Source: Limosilactobacillus rudii (lineage in GTDB: Bacteria; Bacillota; Bacilli; Lactobacillales; Lactobacillaceae). From it: a DNA stretch of 64,000 nt. A model generated the notes under the pieces. The model saw only the letters and a list, made by a program, of their open reading frames with translations. It ran no database searches and was not told the origin of the DNA. Position 1 is the stretch's first letter, and the number at the start of each line of letters is the position of its first letter. Shown here piece by piece: positions 44,384 through 54,572 of this stretch. The position numbers and the translations under genes were made by a program. Location of the stretch: positions 1 to 64,000 of the forward strand of contig NZ_JACIVB010000062.1 in assembly GCF_014145455.1 (NCBI RefSeq), in the 5' to 3' direction.

Positions 44384-46549
44384 ATGAAGCGAGAACCACA
44401 ATCAAATTCAGATTTAAAAGAGCGCCTTTTAAGATGGTGGAAACAGGCATGGCAAGTATTTAAGGCCTGGTTTAAACACTATTGGCAGCTTTTTGTAGCA
44501 ATGCTTAAAAAATTCTGGCATCGTTACCAATTAACCCGGTGGATCATTGTAATTTTACTAGGGATCTTCTTACTTACCAGTATTCACCTGACATTTGTGG
44601 CTAAGACTGCTGACGTCAAAAACCTAAAAAATCGTTTGCAACGGCCAACAATGATCTATGACCGAAGTAACCAGTCAGCTGGAAGTCTTTATGCGCAAAA
44701 GGGAACTTATGTTGAGCTGAAGAATATCTCGTCAAATGTTCCTGCCGCGGTACTTTCAACAGAAGACCGTAATTTTTACCATGAGCATGGATTTTCAGTT
44801 AAAGGTCTAGGACGGGCTGGCTTTCTACTAGTTAAAAATAAACTTCTCCACCGTGATTATATTTCTGGTGGGGGAAGTACTTTAACCCAACAACTAGTTA
44901 AAAATGCTTTTTTAACCCAACAACAAACTTTTTCACGTAAAGCACGGGAAATTTTTATTGCAATCGAAGTTGAAAACCAATACAGCAAAAATGAAATTCT
45001 AACAATGTACCTTAATAATGCCTACTTTGGGCATGGGGTATGGGGGGTTCAAGATGCTGCCCGCCGTTACTTTGATGAGAATGCAAGCCAATTAACGGTT
45101 CCGCAAGCCGCAACTTTAGCGGGAATGCTGACCTCCCCGGGAATATATGACCCAATTGAACACCCAAATGCGACAAAGCAACGACGAAATATGGTTCTCC
45201 AACTGATGGTCGAAAACCACAAGTTGAGTCAAAGTGCTGCAAATCAGTACAAGCGGACACCGCTTAGTATTACTAATGGTTATGTTCCTAATGATAGCTA
45301 TAAATATCCATATTTCTTTGATGCGGTTATTGCCGAAGCAGAGAGCCGTTACCATATTTCAGAAAAGGATATTATGAATAATGGCTATCGAATTTATACT
45401 ACGCTTGACCAAGATCAGCAACGTTCAATGCAGCAAACTTATGACGATGATGATAACTTCCCGCAAGACTCAGCAGATGGAACGATGGTTCAGTCGGCTT
45501 CCATTGCAATGAATCCGAAGAATGGCGGAGTAACAGCAGTCGTAGGTGGACGAGGCAAGCATGTTTTCCGTGGATTTAACCGTTCAACTCAAATGCGTCG
45601 TCAACCAGGTTCAACAATAAAGCCAATTGTGGTCTATACACCAGCTCTTGAACATGGTTATTTCTACGATTCAAATTTACAAGATAAAAAGCAATCATAC
45701 GGTACTAATAATTACACCCCCAAAAACTATGATGATACTTATAGTGGAACGGTGCCAATGTATAAGGCCTTGTATGAGAGTTTAAATGCACCGGCAGTAT
45801 GGCTATTAAATAAGATTGGTGTTAATCGTGGATATGATATGGCGGAGAAATTTGGCTTACCAGTCGAAAAGGGAGATAAAAACCTTGCTCTTGCTCTTGG
45901 TGGAATGACCAAGGGGGTATCACCACAGCAAATGGCACGCGCATATGCTGTTTTTGCTAATGATGGATTAATGCCGTCTCCTCACTACATTACTAAGATT
46001 GAAGATGCTTCGGGAAAGGTTATTGCTAAAAATGATGGTACAAAGAACAAACGAGTTATTTCTGGCAAGACCGCTAAAGAAATGACTAGTATGCTGATTG
46101 GTGTATTTGCTCATGGAACCGGTGAGTCCGCTAAGCCAAGTGGTTACACGATTGCTGGTAAAACAGGAACAACTAATTCAGGAGTTAAAGGCGATGACTC
46201 TAATGATCGTGATAAGTGGATTGTTGGTTATACTCCTGATGTTGTGGTTGCAACTTGGGAAGGATACGATGATACAAATCAGAGTCATACATTAAATGAT
46301 ATTTCTGAACGAAGTATTAATTATCTTTACAAAAATGAAATGAGTGCAATCTTGCCGAATACTGCTGGAACTAAGTTTACGGTAGAAGATGCCCAGACAA
46401 GGGCAAATGAAAAGACAAAAGGATCATCAAAAGGGTGGGGCTCGTTCCTCAAAGATGGTGACAACTTTGTAAATAACTTTAGCCAGTCAATTAATAATTT
46501 TGGCAATAAGGCAAGTCAATGGTGGAGTAATGTTCGATCGCTTTTCTAG
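44384..46549 (+). CDS. Bifunctional class A penicillin-binding protein (transglycosylase/transpeptidase)
   Basis: A 721-residue PBP1A/2A-type wall synthase. Cytoplasmic basic N-terminus, one TM helix (about 53-71: WIIVILLGIFLLTS). GT51 domain with the catalytic Glu127 in STEDRNFYHEHG and GGGSTLTQQLVKN. Transpeptidase motifs: S410-TIK413 (PGSTIKP), S466-LN and K593-TG595. A Gly/Ser-rich tail ends the protein. It polymerises and cross-links peptidoglycan outside the membrane. The pairing with the YheA-like gene 49 bp downstream may be an operon. Confidence 0.94.
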   Translation: MKREPQSNSDLKERLLRWWKQAWQVFKAWFKHYWQLFVAMLKKFWHRYQLTRWIIVILLGIFLLTSIHLTFVAKTADVKNLKNRLQRPTMIYDRSNQSAGSLYAQKGTYVELKNISSNVPAAVLSTEDRNFYHEHGFSVKGLGRAGFLLVKNKLLHRDYISGGGSTLTQQLVKNAFLTQQQTFSRKAREIFIAIEVENQYSKNEILTMYLNNAYFGHGVWGVQDAARRYFDENASQLTVPQAATLAGMLTSPGIYDPIEHPNATKQRRNMVLQLMVENHKLSQSAANQYKRTPLSITNGYVPNDSYKYPYFFDAVIAEAESRYHISEKDIMNNGYRIYTTLDQDQQRSMQQTYDDDDNFPQDSADGTMVQSASIAMNPKNGGVTAVVGGRGKHVFRGFNRSTQMRRQPGSTIKPIVVYTPALEHGYFYDSNLQDKKQSYGTNNYTPKNYDDTYSGTVPMYKALYESLNAPAVWLLNKIGVNRGYDMAEKFGLPVEKGDKNLALALGGMTKGVSPQQMARAYAVFANDGLMPSPHYITKIEDASGKVIAKNDGTKNKRVISGKTAKEMTSMLIGVFAHGTGESAKPSGYTIAGKTGTTNSGVKGDDSNDRDKWIVGYTPDVVVATWEGYDDTNQSHTLNDISERSINYLYKNEMSAILPNTAGTKFTVEDAQTRANEKTKGSSKGWGSFLKDGDNFVNNFSQSINNFGNKASQWWSNVRSLF

Positions 46550-46598
46550 GAGAATATGATACAATAAAAACAAGAATAGTATAAAAGGAGATTTTTCA

Positions 46599-46970
46599 AT
46601 GGTTGTAAATATTTACGATACTGCAAATGAACTCAGTCGCCAATTACGCGAAACACAAGAATACCAAGGATTACAAAAGGCTTTTGAAGCCTTAAAAGCT
46701 GATAGTGCTACTTTTGATACGTTCAAAAAGTTCCAACAAGCTCAAGCGGATGCACAACACAAACAAATGGCTGGTCAGCAACCATCTGATGATGAAATTA
46801 AGAAGATTCAAAACCTTGCTAAAGAAGTTAGTGGTAAAAAGGTTGTTCAAGATTTGATGAACCAAGAACGACAAGTTGACAGTATGCTTCAACAATTGAA
46901 CAAGACCATTACAAGTCCAATTCAAGATCTTTATAGTGAAGTAATGCCAAAAATGCCAGGACAAGAATAA
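46599..46970 (+). CDS. YheA/YlbF-family (DUF964) protein
   Basis: A 123-residue all-helical cytoplasmic protein with the family pattern IYDTANELSRQLRETQEYQGLQKA and the C-terminal PIQDLYSEVMPKMPGQ. Related YlbF/YmcA proteins form a complex affecting RNase Y; the function of the YheA subgroup is unknown. RBS AAAGGAG. Confidence 0.87.
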   Translation: MVVNIYDTANELSRQLRETQEYQGLQKAFEALKADSATFDTFKKFQQAQADAQHKQMAGQQPSDDEIKKIQNLAKEVSGKKVVQDLMNQERQVDSMLQQLNKTITSPIQDLYSEVMPKMPGQE

Positions 46971-46991
46971 TTAATCTCATTTAATGAGTAA

Positions 46992-47026
46992 GGGGCTGAG
47001 AAAAATGTAGAATTTTTCTCAGCCTC
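46992..47026 (+). terminator. Terminator after the yheA-like gene
   Basis: GGGGCTGAGAAAAAT pairs with ATTTTTCTCAGCCTC, then TTC. Loop GTAGA. Confidence 0.88.
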
Positions 47027-47068
47027 TTCATTAATTTAAGGTAAATATTTAATGATGGAGAATTAATT

Positions 47069-48253
47069 ATGCGATTTATTCATACAGCAGATTTACATCT
47101 TGATAGTCCTTTTTTAGGGTTGACAGCGATGCCTCGATCGTTGTGGAAACGTATTCATTCATCTACTTTTACAGCTTTTCAGAAAATTGTCGATGATGCG
47201 ATCGAGTTACAAGTTGATTTTGTCCTGATTAGTGGCGACATCTACGACCGAGATTCGCAGAGTATTGCAGCTACTGATTTTTTTACCAGGCAATGTGAAC
47301 GTCTTAACCAAGCACAGATTCCTCTTTACTTGCTTTATGGAAATCATGATTATCAGGTCGTTCACGGAAAGGATGGATTGCCAGCTAATGTTTATGTTTT
47401 TGGCAATCGAGTAACCACCACGACTATTACACTAGCAAATCATGAAACAGTTGCGATTTCTGGTTTTAGTTATGATCAACGCTGGATTAGTGAGGATCCG
47501 TTAATAAAATATCCTCCAAAAAGGAAAACAACTTGGCATATTGGGATGTTACACGGGGCAGTTCAACAGAACCAAGATAACCACTACGCCCCGTTTACCA
47601 TTTCTGAATTAGAAGCTAAAAATTATGATTATTGGGCGCTCGGTCATATCCATAAGCACCAGCTACTTGTTGCTAATCCACCAATCGTTTATAGTGGCAA
47701 TCCTCAGGGACGACATAAAAATGAAGCCGGTCAGCATGGTTATTACCTAGTTGAAAGCCAAGGCAATAAACTTATCCCGCAGTTTAAGCCGGTTGCTGAA
47801 ATCGAGTGGTCAACGATAAAGGTTGCTGCGATGTCGACCGCGAATTTAGCAGAATTGGAACGATTTCTATCTCAAAAAGTTATAGAAGCAGTTAAAAAAA
47901 CACCATTCCAGCTTGTTGAACTTTTAATTACCAAAAGTGACCAGCTATCACCAGCAATTCAACACCTGCTTATTAATGGGGATGTGCTTGAACACCTTCA
48001 GCGTCAAAATGCAGATAATAATCAATGGTGGATCTATAATTTATTAGTTCATCAGTCAAATTCACTACCATCGATGACTGACTTAGATGAAGATTATTGG
48101 CAGCAAGCCGCTAACGAGGTATTTGTTCCTGCTAAGATTGCTGAGTTGACGGCAAGTTTAGCCCGAAATGCGGATTTAGCAAGTAAGTTAACGACTCTTG
48201 ACCTTCAACAGTTAAAACGGGCAACAACTCAATTATTACGGCGGGAGGATTAG
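47069..48253 (+). CDS. YhaO-type SbcD/Mre11-like metallophosphoesterase
   Basis: A 394-residue nuclease subunit. Calcineurin-like motifs are in order: DLHLDSP (metal 1), SGDIYDRDS, GNHDY, HGA and GHIHKHQ. The C-terminal half should contact the ATPase partner. With YhaN it forms a Rad50/Mre11-like pair implicated in DNA end processing. The partner gene starts 3 nt after this stop, so both are translationally coupled. Confidence 0.9.
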   Translation: MRFIHTADLHLDSPFLGLTAMPRSLWKRIHSSTFTAFQKIVDDAIELQVDFVLISGDIYDRDSQSIAATDFFTRQCERLNQAQIPLYLLYGNHDYQVVHGKDGLPANVYVFGNRVTTTTITLANHETVAISGFSYDQRWISEDPLIKYPPKRKTTWHIGMLHGAVQQNQDNHYAPFTISELEAKNYDYWALGHIHKHQLLVANPPIVYSGNPQGRHKNEAGQHGYYLVESQGNKLIPQFKPVAEIEWSTIKVAAMSTANLAELERFLSQKVIEAVKKTPFQLVELLITKSDQLSPAIQHLLINGDVLEHLQRQNADNNQWWIYNLLVHQSNSLPSMTDLDEDYWQQAANEVFVPAKIAELTASLARNADLASKLTTLDLQQLKRATTQLLRRED

Positions 48254-48256
48254 TAA

Positions 48257-50749
48257 ATGAAAATTAAAAAAGCCCATATCGATGGTTTTGGAAAATGGCA
48301 TGACCAAGATTTTGATTTTACAGCTAACCCACAAATAATTTATGGTCCGAATGAGGCAGGGAAAACAACTTTAATGGCCTTCTTAGTTAGCATTCTATTT
48401 GGTTTTGCTGATGGTCGAGGTAAGAACCGCTTTGCCCAATATATTCCTAAAAATACATCTAGCTATGGCGGCAGTTTGCAGGTTGAAGCTAATGGCGAAG
48501 ATTACTTAATTAAGCGGCAACGTGGCCGTAATGGAGGAAAAGTGACGGTGATAGATTCGCAGGGAAACCAGGGCGGTGAACAAGAATTAAGGAATCTAAT
48601 TGGTACAATGGATCGTTCACTTTACCAAGCACTATTTAGTTTTGGTCAACGTGATTTAGCAGTAGTTGATGAGGTCAACCGCGATGAATGGCAGCAACAC
48701 TTGCAACAACTTGGTGCAGTCGGGAGCGCCCAATGGGATAAACTGATTAGTCAGTATCAAAAACATGCGGATCATCTTTATAAACCACGAGGACGAAAAT
48801 GGCCCTTAAACCAAGATTTACATCAGTATACGGTTTTGACGGATAAAATTAAGCATGTTCGGGGAAAATTTCAACATTATCAGGATTTACAGACAGATCT
48901 AAAAAATAATCAAAAAGTACTGCAACGTACACAATCAGAACTGGCTAATCAAAAGCCTGCCTTACAGAAACTTGAGCATTTACACCAACTATGGCCAGTT
49001 TATTCTAAATGGCGAAATAATCAACAAATAGACAAGTCTGTCAATTACTTAACCGACCAGCAGGTTATGGCAGTCCAAAAACTCCAAGTAAAAGAAAAGG
49101 AAATTCACCACCAACAAGAAGAGTATCAGCAACGGTTAACACTTCTTAATACTCATCCCTTATCAACACAAACTACGCACCACGTTCAGGAACTACAACG
49201 GCTTAAAGAACGAGTAATTGAATTACAGGCTACAGGAGCGTTACAGCAACGTCAACAGGATCAGGTTAAGGATTGGCAACATGAATTGAATTCGATTAAA
49301 GGACATTATCATTATCCATTACCAGCGCCATTAACTCCGCAGGCAAAAACTGAACTTATTCAGTTGCTTAATGGTAGTACGATTTCACGAATTGGGAATA
49401 ATCAGTCAGCGGGCGATCTTTCACGTCCATCAATGATTGGCATTATAGGAGGATTTGTTCTTTTTATTATCGGTTTATTGGCTAACATTACCTTTCTTAC
49501 GGCACTTGGGGCAATTGTGGCATTTGCAACGGTCATGTATCTTTATTATCGACGGCAAAAAGTAGATAAGGATTTTTCTCCGGTAAAAGATAATGCCCAG
49601 GAAATAAATGCATTTGGGCGCAAGCATGACTTAAGTGATTTTCCTGTTGACCAGTGGTTATTAATGCAGGGGGATATAGAACGGGCTGCTGAGTTATCTA
49701 CCCAAGTAAAAGCTGCTGCACAAGATCAGCAGCAGTATAATCATCAACTTACGGTTTTTCGTCGACAACTATCGCCTGCTTTACAAACCCTGCCCCTTAG
49801 TTCGGTGAAGGCAAAGATTGATGACTTACTTGAACAGCGTCAACAGGCTCAGCAAGATGTCCAAGTAAATACGAGAGAAAAAGCAACAATTGCTAGTAAT
49901 CTAGCTCGCCTTGCTCAAGAAGCCAATAAGATTCATCAACAAAAGATGAACCTTTACCAGCAGGCTGATGTTCACGATGATCAACAATTTGCGCAGTATC
50001 TGGCACAGCGGTCAGCGGCACAATCACAATCCCTTACTTCCGATGCTTATGGTCAGCAGCTAACTATCACCGACCGCCGAGAATTAGCAAAATACGTAAG
50101 TAAAGAAGAATTGGAGTCTGCACTTACACGCATGCAAGAGCAAATTAACCACCTAAATTTGACGATTACTAAGGCACAAACGAAAATTCAAAAGGATAAG
50201 GTAGAAATCACGAGCTTAGCTGAGGACGGTACCCTAAGTAATCTTGAACAGGAGCGGGCTAACTTAGCTACTAAAATTTGGCGTGAAGTACAGGAATGGC
50301 TTCAATATCAATTAGCGATAGAATGGATCAACAAAGCCCTTGTCAAAGCTTCAGCTGATCGGTATCCCGCAATCATTCGTCAAGCAGAACGATTCTTTTT
50401 TCTTTTAACGGAGAATCGCTATACTAAGATTGATTTAACTGTTGATGGGATCAAAGTTGTCCGTGCTGATCAAGAAGTCTTTTTGGTTGAAGAATTGTCA
50501 CAGGGAACTGCTGAGCAACTCTATATTGCCCTGCGTTTAGGATTTGTAACTGTAATGAGCGATCAAGCAAATTTCCCAATAATTATTGATGATGGCTTTG
50601 TTAATTTTGATAATGTACGTCGTCAGCGCATGCTAAAGTTATTAACGGAAATTGCAAAGAAGAATCAAGTCTTGTACTTTACCGCTGATGACCGTGTGAA
50701 AAAATTGTCTGCCAGTGTTTTAGATTTGCAGGCATTAAATCATGAATAA
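48257..50749 (+). CDS. YhaN-type SMC-like ATPase with a membrane hairpin
   Basis: An 830-residue ABC/SMC-like protein. Walker A GPNEAGKTT is at residues 30-38; Walker B is in FPIIIDDGFVNFD near the C-terminus, with signature ELSQGTAEQLY. Two long coiled-coil arms flank a hydrophobic double segment (about 392-435: IGIIGGFVLFIIGLLA, AIVAFATVMYLYY), the membrane insertion typical of YhaN. It probably works with YhaO on DNA, tethered to the membrane. Gene order yhaO-yhaN-prsA resembles the B. subtilis yha region. Confidence 0.88.
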   Translation: MKIKKAHIDGFGKWHDQDFDFTANPQIIYGPNEAGKTTLMAFLVSILFGFADGRGKNRFAQYIPKNTSSYGGSLQVEANGEDYLIKRQRGRNGGKVTVIDSQGNQGGEQELRNLIGTMDRSLYQALFSFGQRDLAVVDEVNRDEWQQHLQQLGAVGSAQWDKLISQYQKHADHLYKPRGRKWPLNQDLHQYTVLTDKIKHVRGKFQHYQDLQTDLKNNQKVLQRTQSELANQKPALQKLEHLHQLWPVYSKWRNNQQIDKSVNYLTDQQVMAVQKLQVKEKEIHHQQEEYQQRLTLLNTHPLSTQTTHHVQELQRLKERVIELQATGALQQRQQDQVKDWQHELNSIKGHYHYPLPAPLTPQAKTELIQLLNGSTISRIGNNQSAGDLSRPSMIGIIGGFVLFIIGLLANITFLTALGAIVAFATVMYLYYRRQKVDKDFSPVKDNAQEINAFGRKHDLSDFPVDQWLLMQGDIERAAELSTQVKAAAQDQQQYNHQLTVFRRQLSPALQTLPLSSVKAKIDDLLEQRQQAQQDVQVNTREKATIASNLARLAQEANKIHQQKMNLYQQADVHDDQQFAQYLAQRSAAQSQSLTSDAYGQQLTITDRRELAKYVSKEELESALTRMQEQINHLNLTITKAQTKIQKDKVEITSLAEDGTLSNLEQERANLATKIWREVQEWLQYQLAIEWINKALVKASADRYPAIIRQAERFFFLLTENRYTKIDLTVDGIKVVRADQEVFLVEELSQGTAEQLYIALRLGFVTVMSDQANFPIIIDDGFVNFDNVRRQRMLKLLTEIAKKNQVLYFTADDRVKKLSASVLDLQALNHE

Positions 50750-50863
50750 ATTATGAAGATGGTCTAAACATTTTTATACCATACTGGCATGAAAAATTAA
50801 GTGTGGTATATTGGATGAGTGAAGTTATCGAAAAAATATTTTATTTAAGGATGTGTTTCTTAC

Positions 50864-51799
50864 ATGAAATCCAAAAAGTTAATTGCAATTATTGCCGGGG
50901 CTGCTTTGATGATGCCCCTTGCTGCCTGTGGAAATAAGGCGGTTGCTACAACTAGTGGCGGTAAGATTACGGAGAGCGAATATTATAGCAGTATGAAGCA
51001 AACGAGCGCTGGTAAGCAAGTTCTCCAACAGATGATTCTGGATAAAGTTTTGGAAAAGCAGTATGGCAAGGAAGTTAGTGACAAGCAGGTCAATGCCCAA
51101 TACAATACCTATAAGAGTGAATACGGGGATGACTTTAATTCTTACCTACAAAGTCAAAATTTAACTGAAAAATCCTTGAAACAACAGATCCGGTCAAACT
51201 TGCTCTTAACGGCTGCTGCTCGGCATTATTCTCACATTACTAACAAGCAGATTAACAAGCAATGGACAAAGTACGAACCAAAAGTGCAAACTGCTACAAT
51301 CCTTGTGGGTAGCAAATCTGATGCAGAAGACATTATTAACCAATTAAATGATTCCAGCAATAAGTACAAGACTTTTAAGAAACTTGCTAAGTCTAAGTCA
51401 ACAGATAGTCAAACAAAAAACAACGGTGGTAAGCTTCCTGCCTTTGATAATACTGATAATCAATTAGACTCTGCTTACAAGAAGGCAGCCTTTAAGTTAA
51501 AGACGGGTGAATACACGACAACGCCAGTTAAAACTGATGATGGTTATCAAGTTATCTACATGATTGAGCATCCTGCAAAGGGAAAGAAGAGTCAGCACAT
51601 CAATGACTTGAAGAACCAAATTGTTCAAGAGAATATGAACAATCAAAACTTTATGCGGAAAGTTGTTTCTAATGTTTTGAAGAAGGGGAATGTTTCTATT
51701 AAGGAAAATGATGTGAAGAACATTCTTGATGATTACCTTAATTCTAATGCAACTACCAGTTCAACTAACCACAGTAGTTCAAATTCAAGTAATAAGTAA
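50864..51799 (+). CDS. prsA: Foldase PrsA (parvulin-type PPIase lipoprotein)
   Basis: A 311-residue lipoprotein folding exported proteins at the membrane-wall interface. The lipobox LAAC gives lipidated Cys22. An N-terminal SurA-like region precedes the parvulin domain (about residues 143-240: [14 protein letters not shown] ... [13 protein letters not shown]). A Ser/Asn/Thr-rich tail ends the protein. A 7-bp inverted repeat (TATACCA/TGGTATA, 50775-50810) lies upstream. Own terminator. Confidence 0.92.
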   Translation: MKSKKLIAIIAGAALMMPLAACGNKAVATTSGGKITESEYYSSMKQTSAGKQVLQQMILDKVLEKQYGKEVSDKQVNAQYNTYKSEYGDDFNSYLQSQNLTEKSLKQQIRSNLLLTAAARHYSHITNKQINKQWTKYEPKVQTATILVGSKSDAEDIINQLNDSSNKYKTFKKLAKSKSTDSQTKNNGGKLPAFDNTDNQLDSAYKKAAFKLKTGEYTTTPVKTDDGYQVIYMIEHPAKGKKSQHINDLKNQIVQENMNNQNFMRKVVSNVLKKGNVSIKENDVKNILDDYLNSNATTSSTNHSSSNSSNK

Positions 51800-51800
51800 T

Positions 51801-51830
51801 AAAAAAACAGCCTTATTGGCTGTTTTTTTA
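51801..51830. terminator. Bidirectional terminator between prsA and the 74-residue coiled-coil gene
   Basis: AAAAAAACAGCC-TTATT-GGCTGTTTTTTT. Confidence 0.92.
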
Positions 51831-52055
51831 TTACTTTTCTTTTTGATCAATTTTTAATACATCGAGAATAATCTGGATACGGTTTAATCGGGGTTGGGTC
51901 TTAAACTGCCATTTCTTAATGTCTCGCTCAATCTCTTTGACGAAATTGGTTACTGCCGGTAACGAATCTTGTAATTCGTTAATCCCTCTTTTTAATTGGG
52001 CTACATTACTGCTAAGGTGTTGAAAGTCGCTTTTGATTTCTTTCAGTCGTTGCAT
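51831..52055 (-). CDS. Small coiled-coil hypothetical protein
   Basis: A 74-residue soluble protein predicted almost entirely helical (LKEIKSDFQHLSSNVAQLKRGI ...), with a basic C-terminal part. It starts one base after the hit stop codon, with AGGAAG inside the end of hit, so the two are one operon. Small genes at this place next to hit are common in lactobacilli; function unknown. Confidence 0.75.
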   Translation of the reverse strand: MQRLKEIKSDFQHLSSNVAQLKRGINELQDSLPAVTNFVKEIERDIKKWQFKTQPRLNRIQIILDVLKIDQKEK

Positions 52056-52056
52056 A

Positions 52057-52491
52057 TTATGCTTCCTTTATTTGGTTAATGATTGCTTGTTGAATTTCCT
52101 TGTACTTTTCATCGTTATACTTGTTAGAATTATCTTTAAAAATCATTTTGAAGTCGTCATTGTCAGTATAACGGGGAACTAAGTGGAAGTGGGAGTGAAA
52201 GACCGATTGGTAAGCCACTTCACCATTATTATTAACCACGTTCATCCCTTTGATTGCCGGATTAGAATCCTTAACTGCCCGGGCAATCTTGGGAATTCGT
52301 GCGAATACTTGAGCGGCAAGATCAGCATCATAGGCAAATAAGTCGGGAACGTGCTTCTTAGGAATAACAAGCGTGTGGCCGGGTGTTCCTTGTGAAATAT
52401 CGAGGAACGCCTTGACTACATCGTCTTCATATACTGTGTAACTAGGGATATCACCCTTAATGATCTTGCAGAAAATACAGTTATTATCCAT
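52057..52491 (-). CDS. hit: HIT-family nucleotide hydrolase
   Basis: A 144-residue HIT-fold protein that hydrolyses nucleoside phosphoramidates or dinucleotides. N-terminal CIFCKIIKGDIPS; the catalytic HIT motif is HSHFHLVPR near residue 101-109. ATG 52491 is chosen: AAAGGAG is 8 nt upstream, while GTG 52500 overlaps it. It is divergent from ecsAB, the classic Hit/Ecs arrangement of Firmicutes. Confidence 0.92.
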   Translation of the reverse strand: MDNNCIFCKIIKGDIPSYTVYEDDVVKAFLDISQGTPGHTLVIPKKHVPDLFAYDADLAAQVFARIPKIARAVKDSNPAIKGMNVVNNNGEVAYQSVFHSHFHLVPRYTDNDDFKMIFKDNSNKYNDEKYKEIQQAIINQIKEA

Positions 52492-52627
52492 GTTATTCAC
52501 TCCTTTTAAAGATTAAACTTACCCTAAGTATACCGAAAAAAGTGTTGCTGTGCATGATTTAGGAAAAGAAATGACCTATGATATAATAAAACGATATGAT
52601 TAAGTAGAAGTTAAGAAGGGATGAATA

Positions 52628-53365
52628 ATGGCATTAGAGATAAACAAACTTGTTGGTGGATATTCGCAGATTCCTGTCCTTAAAGATGTTAGTTTTGATG
52701 TTCAACCAGGAGAACTGGTTGGTTTGATCGGTTTAAATGGGGCCGGAAAATCAACAACCCTTAACCATGTAATTGGTTTATTACGGCCGTTTTCTGGATC
52801 AATAAAGATAAATGGACTTACTATCCAAACTAATCCAGAAGAATATAAAAAGCAGATTGCTTATGTTCCTGAAACGCCAATTCTTTATGATGAGTTGACT
52901 CTTCGCGAACACATCAATTTAACTATCATGGCATACCAGCTTGACCATGATGAGGCATGGCAACGAGCAACAAAACTTCTTAAAATGTTTCGGCTTGATA
53001 ATAAGCTTGAGTGGTTTCCTGCTAACTTTTCTAAGGGAATGAAGCAAAAAGTAATGATTTGCTGTGCGTTTATGACGAACGCGAAGCTCTTGATTATCGA
53101 TGAACCGTTTTATGGACTTGACCCCTTAGCTGTCCATGATTTACTGGAATTAATTGAGCAAAAGAAAAAAGAGGGCGTGGCAGTATTGATGTCGACTCAC
53201 GTTCTTGACACAGCGCAACGTTATTGTGACCGTTTTGTTTTGTTAGCAAATGGAAAAGTTCGTGCTCATGGGACTCTTGAAGAATTACGAACGGCTGGTG
53301 ATTATGCAGGTGAGTCGCTTGATGAGATCTACCTGCATCTTGCAAAGGGTGATCAGCATGAATAA
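52628..53365 (+). CDS. ecsA: ABC transporter ATP-binding protein EcsA
   Basis: A 245-residue ABC ATPase. Walker A GLNGAGKST (near residue 35-43), signature FSKGMKQ, Walker B LLIIDEPFYGLD and the H-loop STHVLD. The Ecs transporter influences protein secretion and intramembrane proteolysis in bacilli, with unknown substrate. It overlaps ecsB by 8 nt. TATAAT near 52582 is a likely -10. Confidence 0.93.
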   Translation: MALEINKLVGGYSQIPVLKDVSFDVQPGELVGLIGLNGAGKSTTLNHVIGLLRPFSGSIKINGLTIQTNPEEYKKQIAYVPETPILYDELTLREHINLTIMAYQLDHDEAWQRATKLLKMFRLDNKLEWFPANFSKGMKQKVMICCAFMTNAKLLIIDEPFYGLDPLAVHDLLELIEQKKKEGVAVLMSTHVLDTAQRYCDRFVLLANGKVRAHGTLEELRTAGDYAGESLDEIYLHLAKGDQHE

Positions 53366-54560
53366 ATTATTTAGCAAGCGTCGTAGTCAGCACTTTATGC
53401 TCTTGCTTCGCTACTGGCGTTTAGTATTTAATGATCACTTTGTAATTGCCCTTTTCTTCTTATTTGGCGCTTTAGCATATGGGTATTCACAATGGTTGCC
53501 AACACTAGGACCACATCAATGGTGGACACGACTAGTCTTGATCGGCTGGTTTACAATTATTGCCCAAATAGGACGCTTAGCGACGTTAATAAAGAGACCG
53601 GACCCAGTCTTTTTATTGCCACAAGTTGAAGGAATCCATCGCTACCTTAATCAGGCAACTTGGTATAGCCTGATTTTAGCTGAGATAATGACTGTCGTAG
53701 GCGCTTTTATTGCCTTGCCCTTTGCCTTAACGACCGAAAAGTTAACTAATTTTGAAATTGTAGCAATCTTTTTAGTTGCAATTGTCAATAAAGCAGATTG
53801 GATACATGTTGCCCGTAAGTCGCTTAGTTTGCGGTGGGGAAATCAACAGTGGCGGACTCGACTAGAATACTGGGTAAATCCGTTGCTGGCTTCAATTGCG
53901 ATGTGGATTGTTAATCCGTATGTTGGGCTTGTTGTTGCCTTGATTTTGTACTTAGCTGTAGTTGTCTATTATCGTGACTTAGCAGTTAATTGGCGAATTG
54001 CTGTAAAGACAGAGCAAGATCGGATGTATAGTGTTTATCGCTTTTTTAATCTTTTTACTGATGTGCCAAGTGTTCAAGGAAACACTAAACGGCGTAAGTG
54101 GGCGGATGGTCTTGTACGCTGGTTGAGCAAGGGGGATCAACCGTGGTCTTACCTTTATGCCCGTGCTTTTGTCCGCGGTACTGAGGTTAGTGGAATTGTA
54201 AGCCGCTTGACTTTATTAGGCATGGTGATTGTTTTCTTGTTGCCAGCAGGCTGGCTTAATACAGCGATTGTTATTTTATTTATTTATCTAATTGCAACTC
54301 AGCTGATGCCTCTTTATGATCAGTATGAGGCAAATGTCTTTACCCATATTTATCCAATTCCTGCCAATCAACAACAGACAGACTTTAAGCAATTATTAGC
54401 AAAGGTAACGGCTTTAGAAGCAATTTTGATTGCCCTTGCTAGTATCGGTTGGCGACTTAATGTTGGTCAAATGATGGTAAACTTAGTTATTGCGATAGTT
54501 GAAGTATTTGTATTAATTCGTTTCTACTTTAATGTCAGAGTAAAAAAACTAATGAAATGA
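53358..54560 (+). CDS. ecsB: ABC transporter permease EcsB
   Basis: A 400-residue membrane protein with about 8-10 TM segments, N-terminal NKLFSKRRSQHFMLLLRYWRLVFNDHF, typical of EcsB. The start ATG 53358 lies inside the end of ecsA (overlap ATGAATAA), so coupling is clear. It forms the membrane part of EcsAB. trmB follows after 12 nt. Confidence 0.9.
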   Translation: MNKLFSKRRSQHFMLLLRYWRLVFNDHFVIALFFLFGALAYGYSQWLPTLGPHQWWTRLVLIGWFTIIAQIGRLATLIKRPDPVFLLPQVEGIHRYLNQATWYSLILAEIMTVVGAFIALPFALTTEKLTNFEIVAIFLVAIVNKADWIHVARKSLSLRWGNQQWRTRLEYWVNPLLASIAMWIVNPYVGLVVALILYLAVVVYYRDLAVNWRIAVKTEQDRMYSVYRFFNLFTDVPSVQGNTKRRKWADGLVRWLSKGDQPWSYLYARAFVRGTEVSGIVSRLTLLGMVIVFLLPAGWLNTAIVILFIYLIATQLMPLYDQYEANVFTHIYPIPANQQQTDFKQLLAKVTALEAILIALASIGWRLNVGQMMVNLVIAIVEVFVLIRFYFNVRVKKLMK

Positions 54561-54572
54561 GGATCTTAATTT

